A stretch of 35,334 nt of DNA from Candidatus Hadarchaeum sp. (lineage in GTDB: Archaea > Hadarchaeota > Hadarchaeia > Hadarchaeales > Hadarchaeaceae), in assembly GCA_020725055.1 (NCBI GenBank), contig DYFS01000007.1, positions 1 to 35,334 on the forward strand. The letters are read 5' to 3'. A program made the position numbers and the translations under genes. Below, in pieces: positions 1-12,249 of this stretch (position 1 is the stretch's first letter; the number at the start of each line of letters is the position of its first letter). The notes under the pieces were generated by a model. The model saw only the letters and a program-made list of their open reading frames with translations, made no database searches and had not been told where the DNA came from.

Positions 1-44
1 GCAAAAACGCTATCTCGGGAATTCAAATCCCGGCCAGGGCGCCA
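1..44 (+). tRNA. 3' end of a tRNA, cut by the window edge
   Basis: The sequence ends in an acceptor strand (34-40), a G discriminator base (41) and an encoded CCA (42-44), followed at once by a T-run (46-50) that fits a terminator. A T-stem pairs 15-19 with 29-33. The T-loop, positions 20-28, has nine bases: the usual TTCAAAT preceded by two extra A residues. The anticodon lies outside the window, so the isotype cannot be read. The G73 base is compatible with tRNA-Ser among others. It may be a normal gene with an odd loop or a degenerate copy. Confidence 0.55.
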
Positions 45-140
45 GTTTTTTGCACGAAAGCCTTAAAAGACATAGCGTTGATTTTAAATAACGAAAGACA
101 TAAAAATGATGAATTTTCAGCCGCGTTTTCCACCGGTGGG

Positions 141-215
141 GGGCCCGTAGCGCAGTCTGGTCAGCGCACCGGCCTTTTAAGCCGGGAGTCGCGGGTTCGA
201 ATCCCGCCGGGCCCG
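141..215 (+). tRNA. tRNA-Lys(UUU)
   Basis: A complete cloverleaf can be folded by eye. The acceptor stem pairs 141-147 (GGGCCCG) with 208-214, the D-stem is GCGC/GCGC, and the anticodon stem 169-173 pairs with 181-185. The loop 174-180 (CTTTTAA) places anticodon TTT at 176-178. The T-stem is 191-195/203-207 with loop TTCGAAT, and the discriminator is G at 215. No CCA is encoded, unlike the two serine tRNAs in this window. There is no intron. Only 39 GC-rich bases separate it from rpoH, so the two may share a transcript. Confidence 0.95.
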
Positions 216-254
216 TTGGGCGGCGGGCGCGGCTGAGGCGCGGGGGGGGAAGCG

Positions 255-494
255 GTGGTCGAGCTCGACGTTCGCAGGCATGTGCTCGTGCCGAAGCATG
301 AGATTTTACCGGCTGAGCAGGCAAAAGAAGTTCTTGAGAAATACAGGGTAACGCCGCACCAGCTTCCGTTGATCAAGGCATCTGACCCGGTTGCAAAGGC
401 AATAGGGGCGAAGCCTGGCCAAATCCTAAGGATCACCCGCGATAGCCCGACCGCAGGCAGGGCAACAGCCTACAGGTACGTGGTGGAGGGATAG
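255..494 (+). CDS. rpoH: DNA-directed RNA polymerase subunit H (Rpb5 C-terminal domain homologue)
   Basis: This 79-residue protein matches the small archaeal subunit H, equivalent to the C-terminal domain of eukaryotic Rpb5, which sits at the lower jaw of RNA polymerase near downstream DNA. Recognisable family segments are the N-terminal [10 protein letters not shown] stretch, the central [19 protein letters not shown] region and the C-terminal TAYRYVVEG ending. It begins with GTG at 255, preceded by a purine-rich GGGGGGGAAG stretch that can serve as ribosome binding site. The stop is one base before the rpoB start, the standard archaeal rpoH-rpoB arrangement. The bases between tRNA-Lys and this gene show no TATA-like box. 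Confidence 0.95.
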   Translation: MVELDVRRHVLVPKHEILPAEQAKEVLEKYRVTPHQLPLIKASDPVAKAIGAKPGQILRITRDSPTAGRATAYRYVVEG

Positions 495-495
495 C

Positions 496-3400
496 TTGCA
501 GGACACGTGGCCGCTATTTGAAGCATTTTTCAGGGAAAAGGGACTCGTGCGCCAGCACCTCGATTCCTACAACAACTTCATCGAGCACGAGCTGCAGAAG
601 ATAATAGATGAGATAGGTAAAATCGATTTGGACATCGAGGGGCGGGAGGTAAGGTTTGGGCGCATCAGGGTAGGCGAGCCTCACGTTCGCGAGGCAGATG
701 GGTCGGCCTCACACATCATGCCGAATGAGGCGAGGCTGCGCAACCTCTCCTACTCGGCGCCGATCTACCTGGAGATGATCGCGGCCGAGCGCGGGCAGGA
801 GCGCCAGCCGGTCGAGGTTTACATAGGCGAGATGCCCGTGATGCTGAAGTCAAAGCTCTGCAGGCTCAACGGGCTAAACGAGGATAAACTGATTGAGGCA
901 TGCGAGGACCCGCTGGACCCGGGGGGGTACTTCATAGTCAACGGCTCGGAGCGCGTGATCGTTACCCAAGAGGACCTCGCCTCAAATGCCATCCTCATCG
1001 AGCGGGACGAGCGTATGGCAACGGAGGTTGCGAAGGTGTTCTCGACGCACCGCGGCTTCAGGGCGCTGGTCATAGTTGAGCGCAAGAAGGATGGAATTAT
1101 AGAGGTTTCATTCCCCGCCGTCCCAGGGCACCTGCCGTTCGTTGTGCTGATGCGGGCCCTCGGGCTCGAGAGCGACAAGGAGATAGTCGGCGTCGTCTCC
1201 GATGACCCAGAAATGATCAAGGAGATGTTTGAAAACCTGCAGGTGGCAGCCGAGGTGAAGACGAGGATGGACGCCCTCGACGTCATCGGCAAGAGGGTGG
1301 CAATCGGGCAGGCGGTGGATTATCGTCTGCAACGCGCCCAAGAGGTGTTGGACAAATACCTCCTTCCGCACATCGGCTCACGCCAGACCGATCGGATCCA
1401 CAAAGCCCACTACCTCGGGCGGATGGCCGAGCGGGTGATAGAACTCGCGCTCGCGCATCGCGATGTTGATGACAAGGACCACTACGCGAAGAAGCGCTTG
1501 AAGCTTGCGGGGGACCTGCTCGAGAACGTTTTCAGGCTGGCGTTCATCAACCTGACAAGGGACATAAAATACCAGCTCGAGCGGGCCCACGCGCGAGGCC
1601 GCGAACCAAACGTTAGGACCTCGGCCCGCGCTGATGTGCTCACCGAGCGGATCAGGCACGCGCTGGCGACCGGGAACTGGCCTGGGGGGAGGACCGGAGT
1701 CAGCCAGCTCTTGGACCGCACGAACTACATGGCGACGATTTCCCACCTCCGCCGCATCGTTTCACCGCTGAGCAGGAGCCAACCTCACTTCGAGGCCCGC
1801 GACCTGCACGCCACCCACTGGGGGAAGATATGCCCAGTTGAAACACCCGAGGGCCCGAACTGCGGCCTCGTCAAGAACCTCGCGCTGGTGGCCATAATCT
1901 CAACCGGGGCCGACGAGGAAAAGGTTGAGCGCCTTCTGGGCAAGCTCGGTGTGGCGAGGGTGCAAAAGGGCAGCGAGCGCTTGGGCAAGGCGAGTGTTTT
2001 CATAAACGGGCGCTTAGTCGGGGTGGTGGAGAACGGAAAGATCCTTGCCGAGCAGCTCAGGCAGCAGCGCCGTAAGGGAGCCGTCGACGAGCAGGTCAAC
2101 ATCGCTTATCACGATGACACGAACGAGGTCTCGGTCAACACTGACTCTGGCAGGGTGAGGAGGCCGCTCATCGTGGTCGGGGGCGGGGAGCCGCTTTTGA
2201 CTGACGAGCACATCCAGAAAGTTGCGGCGGGTGAACTGGGATTGTCTGATTTGGTTCAGGCGGGTGTGGTCGAATACCTAGATGCGGAGGAGGAGGAAAA
2301 TACGCTCATCGCCATCACCCCGGCGAATCTCACCCCGAAACACACGCACCTCGAGCTTCACCCCCTCTCCATTTTAGGGATAAGCGGGGCGCTCGTCCCC
2401 TACACCGAAAACAACCAGTCCCCGCGTAACACGTACGGGGCGAACATGGCGAAGCAGGCGCTAGGTGTGGCGGCAACCAACTTCCAGAAGCGCCTCGATA
2501 CCCGCGGGTATTTCCTCCACTACCCCCAGACGGCGCTCGTCTGGACGAAGGTGATGGGGGCCGTCGGTTTCGACCGCCGCCCAGCTGGGCAAAACTTTGT
2601 GGTAGCCATCGCCACCTACAGCGGCTACAATATGGAGGATGCATTGGTAATCAACAAACAATCGATCGACCGGGGCCTCGCTCGCTCGATGTTCTGTAGG
2701 CTCTACGAGGCGGAGGAGGGCCGTTATCCGGGTGGCCAGGAGGACAAGTTCGAGATGCCGAGCGAAGAGATCCGGGGGTATGCGGACGCCAGCTTGTACC
2801 GCAACCTCGGCGAGGACGGACTAACGGAGGTCGAGGCCGAGGTGCGCGGCGAGGATGTTTTGATCGGGCGAACGAGCCCACCGCGGTTCCTGGAGGAGGT
2901 GGACGAGTTTGGCATCGCCGTCGAGCACGGGCGCCGGGAAAGTTCTATAAGGGTGAGGCCGAGCGAAGGGGGGATTGTTGACGTAGTCCTCCTCAGCAAG
3001 ACGATAGACGGGAACAAGCTCGCCCGGATCGGCGTGCGTGATCTGAGGGTGCCTGAGATAGGGGATAAGCTGGCCTCCAGGCACGGCCAGAAGGGGGTTA
3101 TAGGGCTTGTACTCGATGTAGCCGACATGCCGTTCACGGAGGAGGGCATAGTGCCGGATGTCATCATCAACCCCCACGCGATACCCTCGCGCATGTCGGT
3201 TGGTCAACTTTTGGAGATGGTGGCTGGCAAGGTTGGGGCGATGAGTGGGCAACGCATCGATGGCACACCGTTCAGCGGCACGCCGGAGAAGCAGCTCCGG
3301 GAGGCGCTGCAGGAGTGCGGGTTCAAGCACACGGGTAGGGAAATCATGTACAACGGGATGACGGGGGAGATGTTCCCAACGGATATCTTCATCGGGGTCT

Positions 3401-3798
3401 GCTACTATCAAAAATTGCACCACATGGCTGCGGACAAAATCCATGCCCGTGCCCGTGGCCCAGTACAAGTTCTCACGCGCCAGCCGACCGAGGGCAGGGC
3501 GCGCGAGGGGGGCCTGCGGTTCGGTGAGATGGAGCGTGATTGCTTGATCGGGCATGGTGCGGCGATGCTGCTGAAGGAGCGCCTGCTGGACAGCTCGGAC
3601 TGCTACACGGCCCTAGTATGCGGCAAGTGCGGAAGCCTTGCTGTTCACGATAGACGCCGCGACCGGATGTACTGCCCAACGTGCGGGGAGGAGTCGGACA
3701 TAAACGGGGTGGAGGTATCGTACGCGTTCAAACTGTTGCTCGATGAACTCCGGTCGATGTGCATGGCGCCGAAGTTGAAGTTGAGGGATAAGGCGTGA
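496..3798 (+). CDS. rpoB: DNA-directed RNA polymerase subunit B (unsplit)
   Basis: At 1100 residues this is the one-piece second-largest subunit; many euryarchaea carry it as separate B'' and B' genes. It forms one side of the active cleft. Hallmarks include the [15 protein letters not shown] region, the [12 protein letters not shown] segment, the [10 protein letters not shown] motif that contributes to nucleotide and catalytic-site contacts, and a C-terminal zinc-binding pair CGKCG (residues 1042-1046) with CPTCG about 15 residues later. The chosen start is TTG at 496, with GGAGGG just upstream in the rpoH tail; there is no ATG close by. It is followed after 9 bases by rpoA1. No frameshift or intein is seen. 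Confidence 0.97.
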   Translation: MQDTWPLFEAFFREKGLVRQHLDSYNNFIEHELQKIIDEIGKIDLDIEGREVRFGRIRVGEPHVREADGSASHIMPNEARLRNLSYSAPIYLEMIAAERGQERQPVEVYIGEMPVMLKSKLCRLNGLNEDKLIEACEDPLDPGGYFIVNGSERVIVTQEDLASNAILIERDERMATEVAKVFSTHRGFRALVIVERKKDGIIEVSFPAVPGHLPFVVLMRALGLESDKEIVGVVSDDPEMIKEMFENLQVAAEVKTRMDALDVIGKRVAIGQAVDYRLQRAQEVLDKYLLPHIGSRQTDRIHKAHYLGRMAERVIELALAHRDVDDKDHYAKKRLKLAGDLLENVFRLAFINLTRDIKYQLERAHARGREPNVRTSARADVLTERIRHALATGNWPGGRTGVSQLLDRTNYMATISHLRRIVSPLSRSQPHFEARDLHATHWGKICPVETPEGPNCGLVKNLALVAIISTGADEEKVERLLGKLGVARVQKGSERLGKASVFINGRLVGVVENGKILAEQLRQQRRKGAVDEQVNIAYHDDTNEVSVNTDSGRVRRPLIVVGGGEPLLTDEHIQKVAAGELGLSDLVQAGVVEYLDAEEEENTLIAITPANLTPKHTHLELHPLSILGISGALVPYTENNQSPRNTYGANMAKQALGVAATNFQKRLDTRGYFLHYPQTALVWTKVMGAVGFDRRPAGQNFVVAIATYSGYNMEDALVINKQSIDRGLARSMFCRLYEAEEGRYPGGQEDKFEMPSEEIRGYADASLYRNLGEDGLTEVEAEVRGEDVLIGRTSPPRFLEEVDEFGIAVEHGRRESSIRVRPSEGGIVDVVLLSKTIDGNKLARIGVRDLRVPEIGDKLASRHGQKGVIGLVLDVADMPFTEEGIVPDVIINPHAIPSRMSVGQLLEMVAGKVGAMSGQRIDGTPFSGTPEKQLREALQECGFKHTGREIMYNGMTGEMFPTDIFIGVCYYQKLHHMAADKIHARARGPVQVLTRQPTEGRAREGGLRFGEMERDCLIGHGAAMLLKERLLDSSDCYTALVCGKCGSLAVHDRRRDRMYCPTCGEESDINGVEVSYAFKLLLDELRSMCMAPKLKLRDKA

Positions 3799-3807
3799 GG
3801 TGATGGC

Positions 3808-7907
<4,100 letters not shown>

Positions 7908-8336
7908 ATGGGAGTTAAGCTTGGCGCGGACGAGATGAGGTATATCGCGCTCCTCGAGAAGTTGACGGGCGCCAACGTGTGCGACTGCCTGGTGGACGAA
8001 AGAGGAAATGAGGTCACCTTCGTCGTCAGGTCCGGGGATATCGGGTTGGCGATAGGAAAAGGAGGGTGCAGGATCAAGAGGGTCAAGCAAATGATGGGCA
8101 AAAGCGTGGAAGTCATAGAGTATTCTGACGATCCGGCTGAGTTCGTCAAAAATGCGCTTGGTCCCGCGAAGGTTAGAGGGGTCACCATCGCCGAGCGCGA
8201 GGGCAAGAAAGTGGCGCTCGCTGAGGTAGAGAGCTTAAACAGGGGGCGAGTGATCGGCCGCGGCGGTAAGAACATCCAACGCGCAAAACTTCTCGCGCTC
8301 AGGCACCACGACATCCACGACATCTCGCTGGCGTGA
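7908..8336 (+). CDS. nusA: Archaeal NusA-family transcription factor
   Basis: This 142-residue protein is the short archaeal NusA, which has only the two KH RNA-binding domains and lacks the N-terminal polymerase-binding and S1 domains of bacterial NusA. The KH loops are visible as AIGKGGCRIKR (first) and VIGRGGKNIQRAK (second). It is encoded immediately after eL30 with zero spacing and closes the polymerase operon. A T-rich stretch begins two bases after its stop; this may serve both as terminator and as the TATA box for uS12. The role in termination or elongation is known only by family analogy. Confidence 0.95.
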   Translation: MGVKLGADEMRYIALLEKLTGANVCDCLVDERGNEVTFVVRSGDIGLAIGKGGCRIKRVKQMMGKSVEVIEYSDDPAEFVKNALGPAKVRGVTIAEREGKKVALAEVESLNRGRVIGRGGKNIQRAKLLALRHHDIHDISLA

Positions 8337-8337
8337 G

Positions 8338-8345
8338 TTTTTTAT
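8338..8345 (+). promoter_or_regulatory. Probable TATA box for the uS12-uS7 transcript
   Basis: A TTTTTTAT run stands in otherwise GC-rich DNA about 40 bases before the uS12 ATG. An archaeal transcription start would be expected near 8367, giving a short leader with GGTGG at 8373-8377 as ribosome binding site. The same T-run could act as an intrinsic terminator for nusA. Confidence 0.5.
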
Positions 8346-8381
8346 GACGCAAAAGCGAAACATCTCATCAACGGTGGAAGA

Positions 8382-8816
8382 ATGAAAGGGAGCAGGGGGG
8401 AGTTTGCTGCACGCAAGCTCAGCCGCACTAGGCAACGATTCAGGTGGAAGGCGGCTGATTACAAGCGGCGGGTGCTGCGGTTGGACGAGAGAGCAGACCC
8501 GCTAGAGGGGGCACCGCAAGGCAGGGGAATCGTCCTCGAAAAGGTTGGCATAGAGGCGAAACAGCCGAACTCCGCGATCCGGAAGTGCTGCCGCGTACAG
8601 CTGGTGAAAAACGGGAGGCAGGTCACGGCCTTCACCCCAGGTGATGGCGCGATAGGCTTCATCGACGAGCACGACGAGGTGATAATCGAGGGGATAGGCG
8701 GCGCGAAGGGCGGCGCTTATGGGGATATCCCCGGCGTTCGGTACAGGGTTGTATCGGTGAACAACGTCTCGCTACGGGAGCTCGTGTTGGGCCGTAAGGA
8801 GAAGCCGAAGCGGTGA
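8382..8816 (+). CDS. rps12: Ribosomal protein uS12
   Basis: The 144-residue product has the invariant KQPNSAIRK loop (about residues 60-68) that reaches into the decoding centre of the small subunit and influences tRNA selection accuracy. The archaeal/eukaryotic N-terminus ([20 protein letters not shown]) and the [21 protein letters not shown]-terminal region support the call; length is close to the usual 145 or so. The ATG at 8382 follows a GGTGG site at 8373. uS7 begins four bases after the stop, so the two are co-transcribed. Confidence 0.97.
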   Translation: MKGSRGEFAARKLSRTRQRFRWKAADYKRRVLRLDERADPLEGAPQGRGIVLEKVGIEAKQPNSAIRKCCRVQLVKNGRQVTAFTPGDGAIGFIDEHDEVIIEGIGGAKGGAYGDIPGVRYRVVSVNNVSLRELVLGRKEKPKR

Positions 8817-8820
8817 TCCT

Positions 8821-9426
8821 GTGGGTTTCAAACACTTCGGGAAATGGGATGCGGAGGGTGTCGTCGTCCAGGATCCAGGTCTCCAGAAGTACATCCGCCT
8901 CCAGCCAACCGGTATTTTACACAGCGGCGGGCGGCACGCGAAAAAACAATTCGGGAAGGCGGAGATGACAATAACCGAGCGGTTGATCAACAAGCTGATG
9001 CGTTCGGGCCCGGGGGCCAGAAAGCTCGGTGGCAGAGTGATTCGGGGGGCCAGCGCGTGCGGGAAAAAAAACAAAGCGCACAACATCGTGCGCAGGTCGT
9101 TCGAGATCATCGAGCAAAAGACTAAAAAAAACCCGATTCAAGTTCTGGTCGACGCTATTCAAAACTCCGCCCCGCGGGAGGAGACGACCCGCATAAGCTA
9201 CGGCGGCATCACCTATCACCACGCCGTTGACTCTGCTCCCCAGCGCAGGCTTGACATCGCGCTGAAAAATATCGCGGGGGGAGCGTTTTTGGCCTCCTTC
9301 AGCAGCAAAAAGCCGATTTGGGAGTGTCTGGCTGAGGAGACGATAATGGCCTCGAACAACGACATGAAGAGCTTTGCGGTCGCGCGCAAGGAGGAGACCG
9401 AGCGGATAGCGAAGGGGGCCAGGTAG
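8821..9426 (+). CDS. rps7: Ribosomal protein uS7
   Basis: At 201 residues this is the longer archaeal form of uS7, a primary 16S rRNA binder that organises the small-subunit head near the E site. Family signatures are the ERLINKLMRSG stretch near residue 55, NPIQVLVDAIQNSAPREETTRI in the middle, and the RRLDIALKNIAGGA helix. GTG at 8821 is the start, in the order uS12-uS7-EF-1alpha seen across archaea. A TATA-like element follows the stop, so the EF-1alpha gene probably has its own promoter. Confidence 0.96.
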   Translation: MGFKHFGKWDAEGVVVQDPGLQKYIRLQPTGILHSGGRHAKKQFGKAEMTITERLINKLMRSGPGARKLGGRVIRGASACGKKNKAHNIVRRSFEIIEQKTKKNPIQVLVDAIQNSAPREETTRISYGGITYHHAVDSAPQRRLDIALKNIAGGAFLASFSSKKPIWECLAEETIMASNNDMKSFAVARKEETERIAKGAR

Positions 9427-9430
9427 GTAG

Positions 9431-9448
9431 CCGAAATGCTTTTTAAAG
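9431..9448 (+). promoter_or_regulatory. Probable BRE/TATA promoter for EF-1alpha
   Basis: The stretch CCGAAA followed by TGCTTTTTAAAG fits an archaeal purine-rich BRE plus TATA box. Its centre is about 50 bases before the chosen ATG, predicting a transcript start around 9468 and a leader that carries the GGAGGG site at 9479-9484. This spacing also argues against the upstream TTG at 9465 as a start codon. Confidence 0.55.
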
Positions 9449-9491
9449 GCTCTATCAAGTTATATTGAGCCAGCTGATGGAGGGATATCTC

Positions 9492-10754
9492 ATGGCGAAG
9501 CCACATATGAACATGGTTGTGATAGGGCACGTGGACCACGGTAAGTCTACAACCCTAGGCCGGATGTTCTTCGAGAAGGGCCTAGTAGATGCATCTGTGA
9601 TCAAAAAATTTGAGGAGATGGGCGATAAGGGGAAGACCTTCAAGTTCGCTTGGGTCATGGACCGCCTCGAGGAAGAGCGGGAGCGCGGGGTGACGATTGA
9701 GATCTCATACGGCAAGCTCGAAACACCAAAGAACGAAATCACCATCATCGATGCCCCGGGGCACCGAGACTTCGTCAAGAACATGATTACAGGTGCCAGC
9801 CAGGCGGATGCGGCCGTGCTCGTGGTCGCGGCGGACGACGGGATAATGCCCCAGACGCGGGAGCACGCGGCGCTCGCCTTCACCTTGGGGGTCGGGCAGC
9901 TTGTCGTTTGCATAAACAAGATGGACCTCGTCGGATACAAGGAGGACATCTGCAACAAGCTGAAGGCGGAGATAATCGAATTGCTGAGGGGGATCGGCTA
10001 CCGCGCCCCCGAGAAATTCGTGTACGTGCCGGTTTCAGGCTTTCACGGCGATAACGTGACGAAGCGAAGCGACAAGATGCCGTGGTACACCGGGCCGCTG
10101 TTTGAGGAGGCCCTCAACACCTTCATCGTACCAGAGAAGCCCCTCGACAAGCCGCTGCGCTTGCCAGTGCAGGATGTATACTCGATTACCGGTGTCGGCA
10201 CCGTGCCAGTGGGCCGCGTCGAGACCGGCGTGCTCAAAGCCGGCGACACGATAATCTTTGAGCCCGCGGGCAAGACGGCTGAGGTCAAGTCTATAGAGAT
10301 GCACCACGAGGCGATCCCGCAGGCGGTGCCCGGGGACAACATAGGCTTCAACGTGCGCGGTTTATCCAAAGCGGACATAAAGCGCGGCGATGTCGCTGGC
10401 CACCCTGACAAGCCACCAAAGGTTGCGAGCGAGTTCACTGCGCGAATCGCGGTCTTGCAGCACCCGACCGCGGTGGCCGCCGGTTACACCCCGGTGTTTC
10501 ACGCGCACACCGCGCAGGTCGCGTGCACGATATCAGAAATTTCGCAGAAGCTCGACCCGAAGACCGGTGCGGTGCTCGAGGAGAAGCCGGAGTTCATAAA
10601 GAAGGGGGACATGGCGACGATTAAGGTGGCGCCGACCAAGCCAATGGTAATCGAGAGGGCGGCTGAAATACCCCAGCTGAGCCGCTTTGCAATCCGTGAC
10701 ATGGGCATGACGATCGCAGCCGGCGTCTGCGTCGACATCACACCTGCGAAGTAG
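9492..10754 (+). CDS. tuf: Translation elongation factor 1-alpha (EF-Tu orthologue)
   Basis: This 420-residue GTPase delivers aminoacyl-tRNA to the ribosomal A site. The G1 loop GHVDHGKST spans residues 12-20; the G3 DAPGH and G4 NKMD motifs follow, and the switch region carries ERERGVTIE. The two C-terminal beta-barrel domains are present to the end, with [10 protein letters not shown] as the final residues. Two in-frame upstream starts exist (TTG 9465, ATG 9477), but the ATG at 9492 gives the family-standard MAKPHMN start and lies 7 bases after GGAGGG. The stop is 50 bases before uS10, the typical neighbour. Confidence 0.97.
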   Translation: MAKPHMNMVVIGHVDHGKSTTLGRMFFEKGLVDASVIKKFEEMGDKGKTFKFAWVMDRLEEERERGVTIEISYGKLETPKNEITIIDAPGHRDFVKNMITGASQADAAVLVVAADDGIMPQTREHAALAFTLGVGQLVVCINKMDLVGYKEDICNKLKAEIIELLRGIGYRAPEKFVYVPVSGFHGDNVTKRSDKMPWYTGPLFEEALNTFIVPEKPLDKPLRLPVQDVYSITGVGTVPVGRVETGVLKAGDTIIFEPAGKTAEVKSIEMHHEAIPQAVPGDNIGFNVRGLSKADIKRGDVAGHPDKPPKVASEFTARIAVLQHPTAVAAGYTPVFHAHTAQVACTISEISQKLDPKTGAVLEEKPEFIKKGDMATIKVAPTKPMVIERAAEIPQLSRFAIRDMGMTIAAGVCVDITPAK

Positions 10755-10760
10755 GGGCCC

Positions 10761-10774
10761 GAATTCTTTTATCC
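10761..10774 (+). promoter_or_regulatory. Possible TATA box for uS10
   Basis: An AT-rich GAATTCTTTTATC stretch lies between the EF-1alpha stop and uS10, about 35 bases before the preferred uS10 start. It could drive uS10 separately. The gap is only 50 bases, so read-through from EF-1alpha is equally possible. Confidence 0.35.
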
Positions 10775-10804
10775 CCTGCGCTCTTCTATAGGGTGGGGAC
10801 TAGG

Positions 10805-11113
10805 TTGCAGAAGGCACGAATTCGCCTCTCGAGCGCTGACGCGAAGAAGCTCGATGAGGTTTGCAGGCAGATCGTGGGCATAGCCGAGCGAACGGGTGTG
10901 AAGATATCCGGCCCCGTGCCGCTCCCGACGCGACGGATAGTCATTCCCACGAAGAAGGCGCCCGATGGGGAGGGCACCATTACTTGGGACAAGTGGGAGC
11001 TGCGTGTTCACAAGCGCCTCATCGACATGGAGGCGGACGAGCGAGCGATGCGACAGATAATGCGCGTTCAGGTCCCCGAGGACGTGCACATCGAGATCGA
11101 GCTCAGGGCCTAG
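10805..11113 (+). CDS. rps10: Ribosomal protein uS10
   Basis: A small-subunit head protein of 102 residues, the usual archaeal length when TTG at 10805 is taken as start; that choice gives the family-typical [10 protein letters not shown] beginning and places GGTGGGG a few bases upstream. A GTG at 10793 in frame would add four residues and overlap that ribosome binding site. Family motifs include [19 protein letters not shown] and HKRLIDMEA. In archaea uS10 follows EF-1alpha, as here. The gene is followed by 49 bases and tRNA-Ser rather than by the rest of an S10 operon. Confidence 0.95.
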   Translation: MQKARIRLSSADAKKLDEVCRQIVGIAERTGVKISGPVPLPTRRIVIPTKKAPDGEGTITWDKWELRVHKRLIDMEADERAMRQIMRVQVPEDVHIEIELRA

Positions 11114-11162
11114 CTTTTGATACCCATCATTTTTTAGCGAGTTGCGAGAGACTTTTATCCGA

Positions 11163-11250
11163 GCCGGGGTAGCCAAGCCAGGTAAGGCGCACGCCTTGAG
11201 AGCGTGTGGCCCTTTGGGCCTCAAGGGTTCAAATCCCTTCCCCGGCGCCA
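11163..11250 (+). tRNA. tRNA-Ser(UGA)
   Basis: An 88-base class II tRNA with acceptor GCCGGGG (11163-11169) pairing with CCCCGGC (11240-11246), discriminator G at 11247 and encoded CCA at 11248-11250. The anticodon loop is CTTGAGA between CACGC and GCGTG stems, giving anticodon TGA. A long variable arm (GGCCC TTT GGGCC) confirms a serine/leucine-type tRNA; G73 and the anticodon make it serine. A T-run near 11129-11135 is a plausible TATA box about 28 bases upstream. Archease begins only nine bases after the CCA end. Confidence 0.95.
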
Positions 11251-11259
11251 GGTGCCAAC

Positions 11260-11688
11260 ATGAAAAAATTCGAGTGGGTCGAACATCCATCGGACATCGG
11301 CTTTCGCGCGTACGGCCGTGATCTAGCCGAGGCCTTCGAGAACGCCGCGCTCGCGTTTTTCGAAGTCATGGTTGACACGAGCAAAGTGCGGCTGCGCGAG
11401 GAGGTCAAGGTCGAGATAGAAGCTGAGGATGAAAAAGCGCTGCTGTATGACTGGCTCGAGCGTTTTCTTTACCTGCACGATGCAAAAGGATTAGTCATGT
11501 CAAAATTCAAAGTTGAGAAACTCGAGCGCTCGGATGGAAGCTTCGAAATCAAGGCCAAGGCGTGGGGGGAGCGCTTCGATCCAAAAAAGCACGAGGCACG
11601 CACGGCGGTCAAAGCCGTGACTTACCACATGATGGAAATCAAGCGTGAAAAGGGCAAATGTTCGGCACAGGCGGTCGTAGACATTTAG
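11260..11688 (+). CDS. Archease, cofactor of RtcB RNA ligase
   Basis: Archease helps RtcB become guanylylated and turn over, so it supports tRNA splicing and RNA repair. This 142-residue protein has the family start FEWVEHPSDIGFRAYG with the conserved acidic metal-binding residues (E and D of EHxxDIG-type motif), a central DWLERFLYLHD segment, and the C-terminal AVKAVTYHMMEI. The ATG at 11260 has GGTG (11251-11254) directly after the tRNA-Ser CCA as its ribosome binding site; an in-frame upstream ATG would lie inside the tRNA and is rejected. RtcB itself follows about 1.2 kb downstream, separated by a two-gene module. Confidence 0.93.
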   Translation: MKKFEWVEHPSDIGFRAYGRDLAEAFENAALAFFEVMVDTSKVRLREEVKVEIEAEDEKALLYDWLERFLYLHDAKGLVMSKFKVEKLERSDGSFEIKAKAWGERFDPKKHEARTAVKAVTYHMMEIKREKGKCSAQAVVDI

Positions 11689-11693
11689 TTCCC

Positions 11694-11724
11694 AAATGTT
11701 TCCATATACGAAAACATTTATAAA
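11694..11724 (+). promoter_or_regulatory. Inverted repeat overlapping a TATA box: likely operator/promoter of the wHTH-NTase pair
   Basis: AAATGTTT (11694-11701) and AAACATTT (11712-11719) form a perfect 8-bp inverted repeat around a 10-base spacer. The right arm runs into TTTATAAA (11717-11724), a clear archaeal TATA box. Initiation would be expected near 11746-11750, only a few bases before the ATG at 11755, so the mRNA would be nearly leaderless. A protein bound here would block TBP/TFB; the adjacent wHTH gene product is the obvious candidate. Confidence 0.6.
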
Positions 11725-11754
11725 CGTGAACTCCGAGTGTTGTTTGGGGCACAA

Positions 11755-12249
11755 ATGGAATTCATAGACTCGCCAGCCAAAGCAAGCGTGATGAGGGCTT
11801 TTGTCAAGAATAGAGGCAAGTGGTTGGGCATTCGAAAAATTTCTGAATTTTCAGGTGCGAGCGTTTCTGTCGTATGGCGCCAAATGTCGACGCTTCTCAG
11901 ATACAGAATAGTCATCGAGGGGCGGAAGGGAAGCAAATATCGAGCATACAAGTTGAACGAAAAGAGCCGGCTGACAAGGGCGATCGCCAGTCTTTACGAT
12001 GAATTCGAAAAGGCGGCGCCGATAAGGGCACCGGCCGTCAAATACGAGGCGCTCAAGTCAACGAAAGTTAAGAATTTTGACAAGATTCTCGCGGCGATGG
12101 ATGCTTTTGAAGCTAGGCGGGGCGGCAGGCCAAAGTCTCGGGAGGAGATTCTAACGCTCACCACCGTATCAAGAAAAGCATGGAAAAGTGCGGAGGCAAA
12201 TGGGAGAATAATAAAGAAAGGCGAGGGGCTGAAGATAAATGTCGATTGA
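11755..12249 (+). CDS. Winged helix-turn-helix protein, putative antitoxin/regulator of a two-gene module
   Basis: This 164-residue protein is not one I can name. Its N-terminal 65 or so residues look like a winged helix-turn-helix: GKWLGIRKISEFSGASVSVVWRQ gives a helix-turn-helix pattern, followed by a wing-like EGRKGSKYRAYKL. The C-terminal half is basic and helical, with a second possible helix-turn-helix around SREEILTLTTVSRKAW. It overlaps the next gene by 11 bases, so the two are translated together. Organisation (DNA-binding protein first, nucleotidyltransferase second) resembles AbiEi/AbiEii-type type IV toxin-antitoxin pairs; the resemblance is one of layout and fold class, not recognised sequence identity. 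GC content is visibly below that of the flanking genes. Confidence 0.65.
   Translation: MEFIDSPAKASVMRAFVKNRGKWLGIRKISEFSGASVSVVWRQMSTLLRYRIVIEGRKGSKYRAYKLNEKSRLTRAIASLYDEFEKAAPIRAPAVKYEALKSTKVKNFDKILAAMDAFEARRGGRPKSREEILTLTTVSRKAWKSAEANGRIIKKGEGLKINVD

Noticed and set aside
2821-3555. 244-codon open frame on the minus strand inside rpoB
   Set aside because: It is antisense to an intact, highly conserved gene in GC-rich DNA where long shadow frames are expected; the translation resembles no family.
11152-11160. CTTTTATCC just before tRNA-Ser(UGA) as a TATA box
   Set aside because: It is only a few bases from the tRNA 5' end, too close for an archaeal TATA box. The T-run near 11129 has the right spacing.
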